A DNA stretch of 64,000 bases. Origin: Clostridia bacterium. GTDB taxonomy: Bacteria; Bacillota; Clostridia; Christensenellales; Pumilibacteraceae. Location: positions 1 to 64,000 of the forward strand of contig JAGAPD010000009.1 in the NCBI GenBank assembly GCA_017623435.1. Direction: 5' to 3'. Position 1 is the stretch's first letter. Each line of letters starts with the position of its first letter. The notes beneath the pieces are model-generated. The model did not search any database. It was given only the letters and a program-made list of their open reading frames with translations, and was not told where the DNA came from. Position numbers and translations under genes: made by a program. This document shows positions 15,317 to 24,574 of this stretch, one piece after another.

Positions 15317-15763
15317 AATCTTGTTTATACTTTCTTTACCGACTCTCAATTTAGCGAATCAATTAAATCGTTAGTACAAAATAGAAATGTTACGCATAAG
15401 GATTTGATAGGCAAGTTATTTGAACAAGAAAACACCTTGTGGAAACAATTATTTGACAATTCCTATGCGGAGGTAGCGGATTCCTTTATTGAGATAAAAG
15501 AAATAAGAAATAATGTTATGCACGCAAACAATATGGATTATTATTCATATACCAAGTCGAAAGAATTATTGACAAAAATCAATCAGCAACTCGAAAATAT
15601 TATAAATGAACTTTTAAAAGGTAGTTTAATAATACCTGACTCATCATCCACAAAACTAACAGAACTTATTGAATCTGTGGAGGAAAACTCGGCGCTCTCA
15701 GAAAAAGAAAAAGTTGATTTAATCATGGAAGGGATACAGAAAATTTTCAAAATAAGCCAGTAA
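15317..15763 (+). pseudogene. C-terminal remnant of a HEPN-like domain protein
   Basis: The frame is open from 15317 to the TAA at 15763 but has no ATG and no ribosome site; the first usable start is TTG at 15404, giving 119 residues. The translation contains EIRNNVMHANN, matching the RxxxxH pattern of HEPN ribonuclease/toxin domains, in a helical context (helices before and after, LLTKINQQLENIINEL). HEPN domains commonly occur in defence and toxin proteins. Because the island boundary tRNA fragment lies just upstream, this is probably a gene whose 5' part was lost. Expression as a short protein cannot be excluded. A terminator follows. Confidence 0.5.
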
Positions 15764-15773
15764 AATATTATAT

Positions 15774-15796
15774 GACCGAGAAATCGGTCGTTTTTC
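15774..15796 (+). terminator. Intrinsic terminator
   Basis: GACCGA-GAAA-TCGGTC then GTTTTTC, directly after the HEPN-like frame. Confidence 0.7.
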
Positions 15797-15877
15797 TTTG
15801 CTGTTTTCGCATATTGTGCTGGACTTTAATTGCCGTTTACGGTATTGTTTGTTTAGCAAAAACAAGGAGCGAACAGT

Positions 15878-16045
15878 ATGAATAAAATGGACTATGAAAA
15901 GGCAATTGCCGAGGCGAAAGACAAAGGCGAACTGATAGGCGTGATAATCTCATTCTCGCAGGATACGACCTTACCTTGGGCAACCTTCAGGAAATACTAC
16001 AGGCAAGCACACCTTCGCATGCTAACCGAATTTAAGGAAGAATAA
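15878..16045 (+). CDS. Small hypothetical protein of the island (55 aa)
   Basis: ATG at 15878 preceded by AAGGAGCGAACAGT encodes 55 residues beginning MNKMDYEKAIAEAKDKGELI and ending TEFKEE. It is an amphipathic, charged protein without a recognised motif. It lies between two strong terminators with nearly the same stem (GACCGA/TCGGTC), so it appears to be an independent unit. The clear ribosome site supports it being real. Confidence 0.55.
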   Translation: MNKMDYEKAIAEAKDKGELIGVIISFSQDTTLPWATFRKYYRQAHLRMLTEFKEE

Positions 16046-16061
16046 AACGCGCTACAATGCA

Positions 16062-16087
16062 AAAACGACCGAAAAATCGGTCGTTTT
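16062..16087. terminator. Bidirectional intrinsic terminator
   Basis: AAAACGACCGA-AAAA-TCGGTCGTTTT, an 11-bp perfect stem with A and T tracts on both sides. It ends the small island gene (+) and lies just past the 3' end of the tRNA-Arg gene (-). Confidence 0.8.
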
Positions 16088-16088
16088 G

Positions 16089-16135
16089 TTTGGTGTTCCC
16101 ACAGGGAATCGAACCCCGAACTGAGCCTTAGGAGG
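16089..16135 (-). repeat. Island attachment repeat, inner copy (3' half of intact tRNA-Arg)
   Basis: 47 bases identical to 11942-11988. Together the two copies bound a 4.1-kb island integrated at the 3' end of tRNA-Arg(CCT). Confidence 0.85.
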
Positions 16136-16165
16136 GCTCCGTTATATCCGTTTAACTATGAGAAC
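16091..16165 (-). tRNA. tRNA-Arg (anticodon CCT)
   Basis: The minus strand folds as a standard cloverleaf: acceptor GTTCTCA/TGGGAAC, D stem GTTA/TAAC, anticodon stem GAGCC/GGCTC with loop CTCCTAA (anticodon CCT, reading AGG), T arm CGGGG-TTCGATT-CCCTG, discriminator A and encoded CCA at 16091-16093. The 3' half doubles as the island attachment site. Only 76 bases separate it from the ferritin gene. Confidence 0.93.
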
Positions 16166-16241
16166 GTATTACGGGCGGCTGAAGGGGATTCAACCGCCGT
16201 ACGTTTATGGGTATTGTTGCTTTACCGTCGTGGTCGAAAGG

Positions 16242-16751
16242 TTAGAGCACGAGGGAGGGAGCGGAGTAAACTCTTGCGGAGAGCTCTTGGTTGAGCATAT
16301 ACAAGCTCTTGGGATCAGAGCCGAAAAGCTCCATTTTGGTGATGAGGTCGTTAGCGTTGGTTTCTTCTTCGCCTTGCTCCTTTACGAACCAGTCTAAAAA
16401 CTGCATAGTGCGGAAATCCTTAACGTCGTAAGCGGACGCGTAGATGTCGTTGATGAGCGACGTAACGTATTTTTCGTGCTCAAGACCGGCTTTAAGAACG
16501 TCCATATCGCAAGTAAAAACCTTGTCGGGCTTTGCGATAGCGTCCAGCGTAACTACCTGATTTTCGTTCTGAAGGTATTGATAGAAGAGCATAGCGTGGT
16601 CGCGTTCTTCCTGCGCCTGAATCATATACCAGTTAGCGAAGCCGTCCAATCCCCTTGCCTTGAAATAGTTTGAAAAATCAAGGTAAAGGTAAGCGGAGTA
16701 AAATTCTTTATTGATCTGTTGATTTAACAATTCGTGTACTTTTGCGTTCAT
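16242..16751 (-). CDS. ftnA: Bacterial non-haem ferritin
   Basis: 169-residue four-helix-bundle ferritin. The ferroxidase-centre residues appear in NKEFYSAYLYLDFSNYF (first Glu) and AQEERDHAMLF (Glu-Glu-x-x-His), with further Glu in LEHEKYVTSLI and KEQGEEETNA. It oxidises Fe2+ and stores iron in a 24-mer shell; in anaerobes it also protects against oxygen exposure. ATG follows GAGAGGTGAATTATT. It has a single-gene promoter with a small palindrome in the spacer and runs divergently from the HAD gene. Confidence 0.92.
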   Translation of the reverse strand: MNAKVHELLNQQINKEFYSAYLYLDFSNYFKARGLDGFANWYMIQAQEERDHAMLFYQYLQNENQVVTLDAIAKPDKVFTCDMDVLKAGLEHEKYVTSLINDIYASAYDVKDFRTMQFLDWFVKEQGEEETNANDLITKMELFGSDPKSLYMLNQELSARVYSAPSLVL

Positions 16752-16785
16752 AATAATTCACCTCTCGATTAGAATTTATAAAATA

Positions 16786-16814
16786 ATTATAGCACGGAAA
16801 CGTGCGTTTGTCAA
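16786..16814 (-). promoter_or_regulatory. Ferritin promoter with spacer palindrome
   Basis: On the minus strand TTGACA (16809-16814) and TATAAT (16786-16791) are 17 bp apart, both consensus. The spacer contains GCACG-GAAA-CGTGC (16792-16805), a symmetric element that could be an operator. Confidence 0.75.
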
Positions 16815-16882
16815 TAAATATATTTTCATTTTGCTAAGAGTATTTTACACGAGTAAAGGAACGGATTTCTTTCACGAAAAAG

Positions 16883-16912
16883 TTGACTGGAAAGCCACGC
16901 GGATGTTATAAT
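16883..16912 (+). promoter_or_regulatory. Promoter for the HAD gene
   Basis: TTGACT at 16883-16888 and TATAAT at 16907-16912, spacing 18 bp, just ahead of the AGGTG ribosome site. Confidence 0.7.
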
Positions 16913-16929
16913 AAAAAGCGAGGTGAAAT

Positions 16930-17640
16930 ATGAAAACGAAAGCGGTTTTATTTGATTTAGACGGAACTTTGCTCCCTATGGACGCGGAGGCTTTTGCGAA
17001 AGCATACTTTGGCGGACTTGCAAAAGCGATGGCGGTGCGTGGGTTTGAACCACAAAAGTTCATTCAGTCCATTTGGAAGGGTGTGGGTGCTATGGTCAAA
17101 AACACGGGGGTACGTACCAACGAAAATGCGTTCTGGGACGCTTTTGCGCTTATTTACGGCGAGGGGGTTAGAGAAAACGAGCCTTATTTTGAAGCGTATT
17201 ACCGCGAGCATTTCGACGAAGTGGAGAAAGCGTGCTTTCCTACGCCAAAAGCAAAGCAAATAGTTGATAAAATCAAAAACAAGGGCGTGACGGTTGCGCT
17301 TGCGACCAACCCCGTTTTTCCGCAGATAGCCACTAAAAAGCGTATGAATTGGGCAGGGCTTGAGGAAGGCGATTTTGCCCTTTACACCACTTATGAAAAC
17401 AGCACGCATTGTAAACCTAACCTTGATTATTACCGCGATATTCTGGCTTCGCTTGGGCTGAAGGGCGAGGAATGTATTATGGTGGGCAACGACGTGGACG
17501 AAGATATGGTGGCGGAAGAGCTTGGAATGAAGGTTTTCCTGCTTACCGACTGGCTTTTGAATAAGAGTGGAAAGGATATCGGCGTATATCCGCACGGAAA
17601 TTTTGACGATTTAGACAAATTTATTGACGAAAATTTGTAA
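16930..17640 (+). CDS. HAD-superfamily phosphatase
   Basis: 236 residues. Motif I FDLDGTLL at 8-15 (nucleophile Asp9, acid Asp11), motif II ALATNPVF, motif III Lys in HCKPNLDYY and motif IV VGNDVDEDM. The cap is helical (subtype C1), similar to YjjG/Gph-like nucleotide or sugar phosphatases. Cytoplasmic. The substrate cannot be fixed. It lies just ahead of the deoxyribonucleoside salvage genes but is separated from them by a terminator (17657) and a promoter (17699). Its promoter is divergent from the ferritin promoter. Confidence 0.88.
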   Translation: MKTKAVLFDLDGTLLPMDAEAFAKAYFGGLAKAMAVRGFEPQKFIQSIWKGVGAMVKNTGVRTNENAFWDAFALIYGEGVRENEPYFEAYYREHFDEVEKACFPTPKAKQIVDKIKNKGVTVALATNPVFPQIATKKRMNWAGLEEGDFALYTTYENSTHCKPNLDYYRDILASLGLKGEECIMVGNDVDEDMVAEELGMKVFLLTDWLLNKSGKDIGVYPHGNFDDLDKFIDENL

Positions 17641-17656
17641 AATTTGATAAAAAACA

Positions 17657-17688
17657 GCGCAATCGTAAAAAGCGGTTGCGTTTTTTTT
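17657..17688 (+). terminator. Terminator after the HAD gene
   Basis: CGCAATCG (17658-17665) pairs with CGGTTGCG (17673-17680), then eight T. Confidence 0.75.
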
Positions 17689-17698
17689 CGCAAACCTA

Positions 17699-17727
17699 TT
17701 GAAATATGCAAAAATATGTGGTATAAT
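17699..17727 (+). promoter_or_regulatory. Promoter of the deoCDB operon
   Basis: TTGAAA at 17699-17704 and TATAAT at 17722-17727, spacing 17 bp; the deoC ATG is 45 nt further on. Confidence 0.7.
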
Positions 17728-17771
17728 AGACGCGTGAGAAAATGAATTGCATAAAAAGGAGATTTACGTTT

Positions 17772-18431
17772 ATGCAAAAAAGTGAGATTTTAGCAAAATG
17801 CGACCATACGTTACTGTCCGTTACGGCTACGTGGGAGCAAATTAAGCAAGTTATTGACGACGGAATAAAGTATCAGACGGCGTCCGTTTGCATTCCTCCT
17901 GCGTTCGTAAAAAGGGCAGTATCCTATGCCGAGGGCAAGGTGAAAATTTGCACGGTCATAGGCTTTCCTAACGGCTACAATACGACGGCGGTTAAAATTG
18001 CCGAGACTGAGGACGCTATCGCAAACGGCGCTGACGAGATTGATATGGTCATAAATATCGGCGAATTGAAGGCTGGTAATTACGACTACGTGCATCGCGA
18101 AATTTCCGCTATAAAGCGTGTTTGCGCGCAAAAAACGCTTAAAGTTATCGTGGAAACTTGCCTACTTACCAAAGACGAAATCGTAAAGACTTGCGAAATC
18201 GTGACTTCGGCAGACGCGGACTTTATCAAGACGAGCACGGGGTTTTCGACGGGCGGAGCGACGATAGAGGACGTAAAGCTTATGCTTGAAAACGTGGGTG
18301 AGGGCGTTAAAGTCAAGGCGTCGGGCGGAATTTCGGGGCTAGCGGACGCGCAAGAGTTTATCGAGCTTGGCGCGCACAGATTAGGCACGAGCAAAGTGGT
18401 TAAAGAAGTTAAAAAAGGAGAAGAGCAATGA
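17772..18431 (+). CDS. deoC: Deoxyribose-phosphate aldolase
   Basis: 219-residue class I aldolase (TIM barrel) that splits 2-deoxyribose 5-phosphate into glyceraldehyde 3-phosphate and acetaldehyde. Landmarks: KCDHTLL near the start, the Schiff-base Lys in [15 protein letters not shown] and the proton-relay Lys in VKVKASGGI. Start at the ATG 17772 ([13 protein letters not shown]); an in-frame ATG at 17742 has no ribosome site. Its stop overlaps the deoD start (ATGA), indicating translational coupling. First gene of a deoC-deoD-deoB operon for deoxynucleoside use as carbon source. Confidence 0.95.
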   Translation: MQKSEILAKCDHTLLSVTATWEQIKQVIDDGIKYQTASVCIPPAFVKRAVSYAEGKVKICTVIGFPNGYNTTAVKIAETEDAIANGADEIDMVINIGELKAGNYDYVHREISAIKRVCAQKTLKVIVETCLLTKDEIVKTCEIVTSADADFIKTSTGFSTGGATIEDVKLMLENVGEGVKVKASGGISGLADAQEFIELGAHRLGTSKVVKEVKKGEEQ

Positions 18432-19135
18432 TACCTACCCCTCATATTTCAGCTAAAAAAGGTGATTTTGCAAAGACCGTTCTTATGCCGGGCGATCCTT
18501 TGCGCGCAAAGTTTATTGCCGAGAATTATTTGACGGACGCGGTGCTCGTCAATAACGTGCGTGGCGTTCAGGGCTATACGGGCTACTATAAGGGTAAGCG
18601 CGTTTCGGTTATGGCGTCGGGAATGGGCCAGCCTGCGATAGGAATTTACAGCTACGAATTGTTTAATTTTTACGACGTAGATTGCATTATTCGAGTAGGC
18701 TCGTGCGGAGGATACAGCGACAAATTACACGTGCGCGATATCATTTTGGCGATGGGTGCTTGCACTAACGGAAACTTCGCCTCACAGTACAAACTGCCGG
18801 GGACGTATGCGCCCATTGCGGATTTTGGACTGCTTAAAAAGGCAGTTGACGTTTGCGAGGAAAAGGGACTTAGATACGCCGTAGGCAACATTTTCTCGTC
18901 CGACGTTTTCTATAATCAGGACGAGGGATTTGACAAGTGGCAAAAGATGGGAGTGCTTGGCGTAGAGATGGAGTCTGCTGCGCTTTACTGCACGGCGGCT
19001 AACGCAGGCAAAAAGGCGCTGTGCATTTGTACGGTAAGCGATTCTTTCGTTTATCCGAGCGAAAACACGACCAGCGAGGAGCGAGAAAAATCCTTTACTG
19101 CGATGATGGAAGTTGCGTTGGAGATTGCCGAGTAA
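18428..19135 (+). CDS. deoD: Purine-nucleoside phosphorylase (DeoD type)
   Basis: 235 residues of the trimeric/hexameric PNP family: [29 protein letters not shown] (start and phosphate-binding GDPxR), VRVGSCG-like [10 protein letters not shown], and the nucleoside-binding VEMESAALY. It phosphorolyses (deoxy)inosine, (deoxy)guanosine and often adenosine to base plus (deoxy)ribose 1-phosphate, which DeoB converts to the 5-phosphate for DeoC. ATG overlaps the deoC stop; GGAGAAGAGCA serves as ribosome site. Confidence 0.95.
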   Translation: MIPTPHISAKKGDFAKTVLMPGDPLRAKFIAENYLTDAVLVNNVRGVQGYTGYYKGKRVSVMASGMGQPAIGIYSYELFNFYDVDCIIRVGSCGGYSDKLHVRDIILAMGACTNGNFASQYKLPGTYAPIADFGLLKKAVDVCEEKGLRYAVGNIFSSDVFYNQDEGFDKWQKMGVLGVEMESAALYCTAANAGKKALCICTVSDSFVYPSENTTSEEREKSFTAMMEVALEIAE

Positions 19136-19136
19136 T

Positions 19137-20297
19137 ATGATAAAGCGTGTATTTTTGATCGTTATGGATAGCGTGGGAGTGGGTGCAATGGAGGACGCTC
19201 ACGAGTGGGGCGACGAGGAAAGTAATACTCTTGCCTCGCTTTTGCGCGCGCAAAATTTCAGCTGTCCTACGCTCAAAAGGTTGGGGCTTTTTAATACGAT
19301 TGACTGCGGAGTGGATAGTCCTGTCGCTTGCTACGGAAGGATGAGAGAAAAGGCGAAGGGTAAGGACACGACCGTGGGGCATTGGGAAATTGCAGGGTTG
19401 GTTTCACCCTTTGCGCTCCCCACTTACCCCGACGGTTTTCCGCAAGAAATAATTGACGAGTTTGAAAAGCGCACGGGTAAAAAGGTGGTGTGCAATAAGC
19501 CGTATTCGGGCACGGAAGTCATTAAAGATTACGGCGAAAAGCACTTAAAGACGGGCGATTTGATCGTTTACACTTCGGCGGACAGCGTTTTTCAGGTAGC
19601 CGCGCACGAGGAGGTCGTGCCCGTAAGCGAGCTTTACCGCTATTGTGAGATAGCACGTGAAATGCTGGTAGGAAAGTGGGCGGTAGGTAGAGTGATTGCG
19701 CGCCCCTTTATAGGCGAATATCCCTTTATCCGTACGGCTAACAGGCACGATTATTCGCTTGCTCCTCCTAGCGAAACGATGATGGACGTTATGCGCCGTT
19801 TTGGAAAAAAAGTCATTTCCGTGGGCAAAATTGAGGACATTTTTGCAGGGCGCGGAATAGACGAGGGGAACAGAACTAAAAGCAACGCTGACGGTATGGC
19901 AAAAACGGAGCAAAAGGCGGACGAGCAGTGGGAAGGGTTGTGCTTTACTAACCTCGTGGATTTTGATTCGGTATTTGGTCACCGCAACGACGTTGAGGGC
20001 TACGCAAACGCGCTTATGCAGTTTGACAAATGGCTGGGCGAGTTTTTGACTAAACTGAAAGAGGACGACTTGCTTATTATTACCGCTGATCACGGCTGTG
20101 ATCCGTCCACGGTTTCAACCGATCATTCTCGCGAATACGTACCCGTTTTAGCGTACGGCAAGAAGATAAAGAGTGGAATAAGCCTTGGAACGAGGCAAAG
20201 CTTTGCGGACGTCAGCGCTACTATTTTGGAGGCTTTTGGGCTACCAAAAGGGGAAACGACGGGCGAAAGCTTTTGGAATGAAATAAGAAAAGATTGA
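19137..20297 (+). CDS. deoB: Phosphopentomutase
   Basis: 386 residues of the alkaline-phosphatase superfamily. Metal ligands lie in VMDSVGVGAMEDA (start), TADHGCDPSTVSTDHSRE and other Asp/His positions; the phospho-acceptor Thr lies in KGKDTTVGHWEIAG. It converts ribose or 2-deoxyribose 1-phosphate to the 5-phosphate. Start at ATG 19137, one base after the deoD stop, rather than the overlapping in-frame start at 19113. Third gene of the deo operon, closed by a strong terminator at 20321. Confidence 0.95.
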   Translation: MIKRVFLIVMDSVGVGAMEDAHEWGDEESNTLASLLRAQNFSCPTLKRLGLFNTIDCGVDSPVACYGRMREKAKGKDTTVGHWEIAGLVSPFALPTYPDGFPQEIIDEFEKRTGKKVVCNKPYSGTEVIKDYGEKHLKTGDLIVYTSADSVFQVAAHEEVVPVSELYRYCEIAREMLVGKWAVGRVIARPFIGEYPFIRTANRHDYSLAPPSETMMDVMRRFGKKVISVGKIEDIFAGRGIDEGNRTKSNADGMAKTEQKADEQWEGLCFTNLVDFDSVFGHRNDVEGYANALMQFDKWLGEFLTKLKEDDLLIITADHGCDPSTVSTDHSREYVPVLAYGKKIKSGISLGTRQSFADVSATILEAFGLPKGETTGESFWNEIRKD

Positions 20298-20320
20298 CCT
20301 TACTAACTAACGGTAAAACA

Positions 20321-20350
20321 AAAACGCGTAGGAACGTACCTACGCGTTTT
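20321..20350. terminator. Bidirectional terminator between deoB and the P-type ATPase
   Basis: AAAACGCGTAGG-AACGTA-CCTACGCGTTTT: a perfect 12-bp stem between two convergent genes, with A and T runs on both sides. The loop contains the ACGTA core shared with other terminators here. Confidence 0.85.
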
Positions 20351-20374
20351 TCATTTTTGCGGTTTTAAGCCGTA

Positions 20375-23053
20375 TTAGTTATGTTGTTTGTGACGGATAA
20401 ATCCAAGTGCTTTCGCAACTTCCATAACCACGATGGGGAAGAGAGAAAGTCCAAGACCTACGAGATACAACCACCAGTCGAGATACATCATACCGAACAC
20501 GGTAACTACGCTGGGCGTGAAGATTACGAAAGCAGTCAAAAGCGTGCAGACGAGCAAGGAAAGATTCATAGTCTTGTTGGAGAAGAAACCAACCTTGAAA
20601 AGCGAGTGCGACGAACGCATGTTAAGCGCTTGAACGAGCTGGCTGAGTGCGAGAACCATAAACGCCATCGTGCTACCAGCCTCGTGGTTGGGAACGCCGT
20701 TTGCACCCATTGCGTACGCGCCAAGAATATAACCTGCGAGCGTGGTCAAGGTAAGAAGTACGCCGTTAAGACCGATTTTTACGCCAAGACCGTGCGAGAA
20801 AAGACTTTCGTTTTTAAGCTTGGGCTTGTGCGACATAATGTCGTTATCAACCGCCTCCATACCAAGCGCGATTGCTGGGAGCGAGTCGGTTACGAGGTTG
20901 ATCCAAAGGAGCTGAATGGGAATAAAGGGATTGCCAAGACCTGCGATCGAGCCAAGAATTACGGTGGAGATAAATACTACCAAAACTTCTGCAAGGTTAG
21001 TAGAGAGCAAGAAACCAACTACCTTTTTGATGTTTTCGTAAATACCGCGACCTTCTTTAACCGCGTCAACGATAGTTGCGAAGTTGTCGTCGGTAAGCGT
21101 CATATCGGACGCGCCCTTTGCTACGTCAGTACCCGTGATGCCCATAGCGCAACCGATATCAGCTGCTTTAAGCGCAGGAGCGTCGTTTACACCGTCGCCC
21201 GTCATAGAAACGACTTCGCCCTTCTTTTGCCAAGCTTTTACGATACGAATCTTGTTTTCGGGGCTTACGCGCGCGTAAACGGAAATGTTTCTAACTTCTT
21301 TGTCAAGCTCTTCGTCGCTCATTTCGTCAAGCTGAGCGCCCGTGATTGCCTTGTCGCCCTCGCAGTAGATGCCAAGCTCTTTAGCGATAGCGGTAGCAGT
21401 TACGATGTGATCGCCCGTGATCATAACGGGTTTGATGCCAGCCTCACGGCAGGTTGCAACTGCAACCTTACATTCAGGACGGGGAGGATCGATCATACCA
21501 ACGAGACCGATAAAGGTAAGACCGTATTCAAGCGTCTCAAACGAGGGGTTTGCAGGAACTTCGTCAAGTTCTTTGTATGCGATTGCCAAAACGCGGAGCG
21601 CGTTAGAGCTCATTTCGTCGCAAGCCGTTTTTGCCTTTTCGATATCGCCCTTAACCGTTCTTTGCGCGATTACGTCGAACGCGCCTTTTACGATTGCAAC
21701 GGGCTTTCCGCCGATCATATTAACGGTGGTCATAAGCTTACGGTCGGAGTCGAAGGGAAGCTCGGCTACGCGGGGAGAGGCAGCGTTAAGCTCGTCCTGA
21801 ACGCCACCAGCTTTGTGAGCGGCGAGTACGATAGAGGTTTCGGTAGGATCGCCGATATGCTTTTCAGCGCCGTTTTCAAAAACGACTTTACCGTCCGAGC
21901 AGAGCGAGCCGTAGCAAAGCATTTTGTAGGTTTCGCCCTCAGCGTTTCCGTTAAAGTCAATAACGTCGCCACCGTCAACGTAAGTTTTAACGAGCGTCAT
22001 ACGGTTTTGAGTAAGAGTACCCGTTTTATCCGAGCAAATTACGGACGCGCTACCCAGCGTTTCAACGGCAGGTAGACGGCGAATGATCGCGTTTTTCTTT
22101 ACCATACGCTGTACGCCGATAGAAAGAACGATAGTTACTACCGCAGGCAAGCCCTCGGGGATTGCCGATACGGCGAGCGAGATTGCGGACATAAACGCGC
22201 TGATAATGTTGTCGAACGCAAATCCGTCGCGAATGATTTGTACCGTGAACATTACGAAACAAATTCCAAGCACGAGTACGCCAAGCAGACTTCCAAGCTT
22301 TGCAAGCTTTTGCTGAAGAGGAGTTTTAGTTTCTTCCTCGTTAGCCAAAATGTTGGCGATTTTACCCATTTCGGTTTGCATTCCCGTAGCCGTTACGACC
22401 GCGATAGCAGTACCGTAGGTGATAGAACAGCCCGAGAAAACCATATTCGTTCTGTCGCCGATAGGCGCTTTTTCTTTAACCTCAGCTTCAGCGAACTTTT
22501 CAGAGGGAACGGATTCACCGGTAAGGGCGGATTCTTCCGACTTTAAGTTTACGCTTTTAACGAGGCGTGCGTCCGCAGGAACGAAGTCGCCTGCCTCAAG
22601 CTTGATAATATCGCCGGGCACGAGGTCAGCAGAGGGGATAATGCTCTCAACGCCACCGCGAATAACGCGTGCGTGAGGTGCGGACATATTTTTAAGCGCG
22701 TCTAACGCTTTTTCCGCTTTGCTTTCCTGAACGACGCCCATAATCGCGTTGATAAGCACGATTGCAAGAATGAGGAAGGGTTCAACCATCTCAATCATGT
22801 TAAATCCGTGCGTAACGCCTTCGTAAATCGCAACGCCAAGCGAAATTGCAGCGGCGATAAGAAGGATAATGATCATTACGTCGGAAAACTGCTCCATAAG
22901 GCGAGCGAAAAGAGTTTTCTTCTTTTTCTCGTCAAGCTTGTTTTTGCCGTATTTTTCCTGACGGCGCAAACATTCTTCCTGACTCAGACCGTTTATAAGG
23001 TCCGTTTGCAGTTGTTTTTCAACGGCCGAAAGACTGTCGAAATGTGAGTTCAT
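20375..23053 (-). CDS. P-type (IIA) cation-transporting ATPase, Ca2+ type
   Basis: About 892 residues with ten membrane segments. P-type hallmarks: TGES in the actuator domain, phosphorylation motif [12 protein letters not shown], nucleotide-domain KGAFDVI, and hinge [18 protein letters not shown]. The N-terminal cation_ATPase_N domain ([17 protein letters not shown]) and C-terminal cation ATPase domain match SERCA/PMR1-like Ca2+ pumps of Firmicutes (compare YloB). It exports Ca2+, perhaps also Mn2+. Three in-frame starts exist (GTG 23065, ATG 23062, ATG 23053); 23053 is preferred because it is 11 nt from AAGGAG, whereas the others are too close. Monocistronic and convergent with deoB. Confidence 0.92.
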   Translation of the reverse strand: MNSHFDSLSAVEKQLQTDLINGLSQEECLRRQEKYGKNKLDEKKKKTLFARLMEQFSDVMIIILLIAAAISLGVAIYEGVTHGFNMIEMVEPFLILAIVLINAIMGVVQESKAEKALDALKNMSAPHARVIRGGVESIIPSADLVPGDIIKLEAGDFVPADARLVKSVNLKSEESALTGESVPSEKFAEAEVKEKAPIGDRTNMVFSGCSITYGTAIAVVTATGMQTEMGKIANILANEEETKTPLQQKLAKLGSLLGVLVLGICFVMFTVQIIRDGFAFDNIISAFMSAISLAVSAIPEGLPAVVTIVLSIGVQRMVKKNAIIRRLPAVETLGSASVICSDKTGTLTQNRMTLVKTYVDGGDVIDFNGNAEGETYKMLCYGSLCSDGKVVFENGAEKHIGDPTETSIVLAAHKAGGVQDELNAASPRVAELPFDSDRKLMTTVNMIGGKPVAIVKGAFDVIAQRTVKGDIEKAKTACDEMSSNALRVLAIAYKELDEVPANPSFETLEYGLTFIGLVGMIDPPRPECKVAVATCREAGIKPVMITGDHIVTATAIAKELGIYCEGDKAITGAQLDEMSDEELDKEVRNISVYARVSPENKIRIVKAWQKKGEVVSMTGDGVNDAPALKAADIGCAMGITGTDVAKGASDMTLTDDNFATIVDAVKEGRGIYENIKKVVGFLLSTNLAEVLVVFISTVILGSIAGLGNPFIPIQLLWINLVTDSLPAIALGMEAVDNDIMSHKPKLKNESLFSHGLGVKIGLNGVLLTLTTLAGYILGAYAMGANGVPNHEAGSTMAFMVLALSQLVQALNMRSSHSLFKVGFFSNKTMNLSLLVCTLLTAFVIFTPSVVTVFGMMYLDWWLYLVGLGLSLFPIVVMEVAKALGFIRHKQHN

Positions 23054-23178
23054 AACTGTCATCACTCCTTGTAATATTTTTTATTGATGCGAAAACTCCG
23101 CATTATAATTATAATAGCACTTTGCATTTTTTAAAGCAACCGTTTTAATGAAAGTTGCTTAAAAAGTAAGTGAAAGTA

Positions 23179-23207
23179 TTGCTTTTGTTTGCGGACTGTT
23201 GTATAAT
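23179..23207 (+). promoter_or_regulatory. Promoter of pdp
   Basis: TTGCTT at 23179-23184 and TATAAT at 23202-23207, spacing 17 bp, about 30 nt ahead of the pdp ATG. Confidence 0.65.
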
Positions 23208-23238
23208 AATAACGAAAGAAAACGAAAAGGGTATAAAT

Positions 23239-24540
23239 ATGAGAGCGTACGATATTATAAAGAAAAAAAGAGACGGGCTTGCGCTTAGCCATGAGGAGAT
23301 TAATTATTTCATTGACGGCTACGTTAAGGGTGAAATTGCCGATTATCAGGCAAGCGCGCTGTGTATGGCGATTTATTTTCGTGGAATGGACGGGCGCGAG
23401 ATTACCGACCTTACCCTTGCAATGCGTGACAGCGGTGAGGTGCTTGACGTAAAATTTGGCGAGGGACTGCGCATAGACAAGCATTCAACGGGTGGCGTGG
23501 GCGATAAAACTTCGCTCGTCATTGCGCCTATCGTAGCCTCGCTGGGCGTTACGGTCGCGAAGATGAGCGGTCGTGGGCTTGGTCACACGGGTGGCACGGT
23601 GGATAAGCTTGAGTCGATAGAAGGCTTTTGCGTGGAAATGCCCGTAGAAAAATTTGAAAGCATCGTAAAGAAAACGGGCATTGCTATCGTTGGACAAAGC
23701 GCGACGCTTGCACCTGCCGATAAAAAGCTATACGCGCTTCGTGACGTGACGGCTACGGTAGATAGTATTCCCTTAATTGCGTCTTCTATTATGAGTAAAA
23801 AGCTTGCCGCGGGCGACGACTGTATCGTGCTGGACGTAAAGACGGGTAGTGGCTCGTTTATGAAGTCGGTCGATAAAAGCGAGGAGCTTGCTCGCTGTAT
23901 GGTGGACATAGGAAAAAGAGCGGGCAAAAAGATAGTTGCGCTCGTAACGGACATGGACGTACCCCTCGGTTTTGCAATCGGAAACTCACTTGAAGTGATT
24001 GAGGCGATTGAAACGCTGAAAGGAAACGGACCGAAAGATTTGGTGGAAATTTGTCTTAGCTTGTCTGCTTATATGCTACATTTGGTAGGTAAAGGTAGCG
24101 TGGACGAGTGCAAAAAATTAGCGCAAAAAGCGATCGACGACGGTAGTGCGCTAATAAAGTTTAAGGAAATGGTTAGCGCGCAGGGCGGTGACGAAAGTTG
24201 GATTGACGACACCTCACTTTTTCCCAAAGCAAAATTTACGCGTGAGGTTAAAGCGGACGAGGACGGCTATATTTATTCGGTTAACGCTGAAGGATACGGC
24301 GAAAGTAGTTTGCTTTTGGGCGCAGGACGAAACACGAAAGAAGATAAAATTGATTTTTGTGCAGGAATTACGCTTTCTAAAAAGCGCGGAGATAGCGTAA
24401 AGAAGGGGGATGTTATAGCTACGCTTTACACCTCTAATCCTTCCTCTTTGGATAAAGCGGAAGAAAAGCTTCTCGCGTCGACGGTAATTTCTTCGGCGCG
24501 CCCTCAAAGTAATCCTATCGTGTATAAGGTAGTTGAATAA
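23239..24540 (+). CDS. pdp: Pyrimidine-nucleoside phosphorylase
   Basis: 433 residues closely matching Bacillus Pdp over the full length: MRAYDIIKKKRDG start, DKHSTGGVGDKTSLV (phosphate site), KMSGRGLGHTGGTVDKLE, LYALRDVTATVDSIPLIASSIMSKK, DVKTGSGSFM and a C-terminal biotinyl-like barrel domain. It phosphorolyses uridine, thymidine and deoxyuridine. It completes deoxynucleoside salvage together with deoC-deoD-deoB on the other side of the ATPase gene. Start at ATG 23239 (AAAAGGGTATAAAT); the in-frame upstream extension to 23170 runs into the promoter. Single-gene unit with its own terminator. Confidence 0.95.
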   Translation: MRAYDIIKKKRDGLALSHEEINYFIDGYVKGEIADYQASALCMAIYFRGMDGREITDLTLAMRDSGEVLDVKFGEGLRIDKHSTGGVGDKTSLVIAPIVASLGVTVAKMSGRGLGHTGGTVDKLESIEGFCVEMPVEKFESIVKKTGIAIVGQSATLAPADKKLYALRDVTATVDSIPLIASSIMSKKLAAGDDCIVLDVKTGSGSFMKSVDKSEELARCMVDIGKRAGKKIVALVTDMDVPLGFAIGNSLEVIEAIETLKGNGPKDLVEICLSLSAYMLHLVGKGSVDECKKLAQKAIDDGSALIKFKEMVSAQGGDESWIDDTSLFPKAKFTREVKADEDGYIYSVNAEGYGESSLLLGAGRNTKEDKIDFCAGITLSKKRGDSVKKGDVIATLYTSNPSSLDKAEEKLLASTVISSARPQSNPIVYKVVE

Positions 24541-24542
24541 TT

Positions 24543-24574
24543 AAAAACGGCGTGGTACGTACTGCGCCGTTTTT
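24543..24574 (+). terminator. Terminator of pdp
   Basis: AAAAACGGCG and CGCCGTTTTT arms around a TGGTACGTACTG loop, then a T-rich run. It has the same GGTACGTAC-type core as other terminators in the window. Confidence 0.8.

Noticed and set aside
16166..16260. tRNA-like pieces next to tRNA-Arg (GGTTAGAGC and GGTTGAATCC-like stretches)
   Set aside because: The T-loop reads TTGAATC rather than TTCRANY, no cloverleaf closes, and part lies in the ferritin coding end.
20381..22075. 564-codon plus-strand frame opposite the P-type ATPase
   Set aside because: The minus strand carries all P-type ATPase motifs; the plus frame is a codon-bias shadow.
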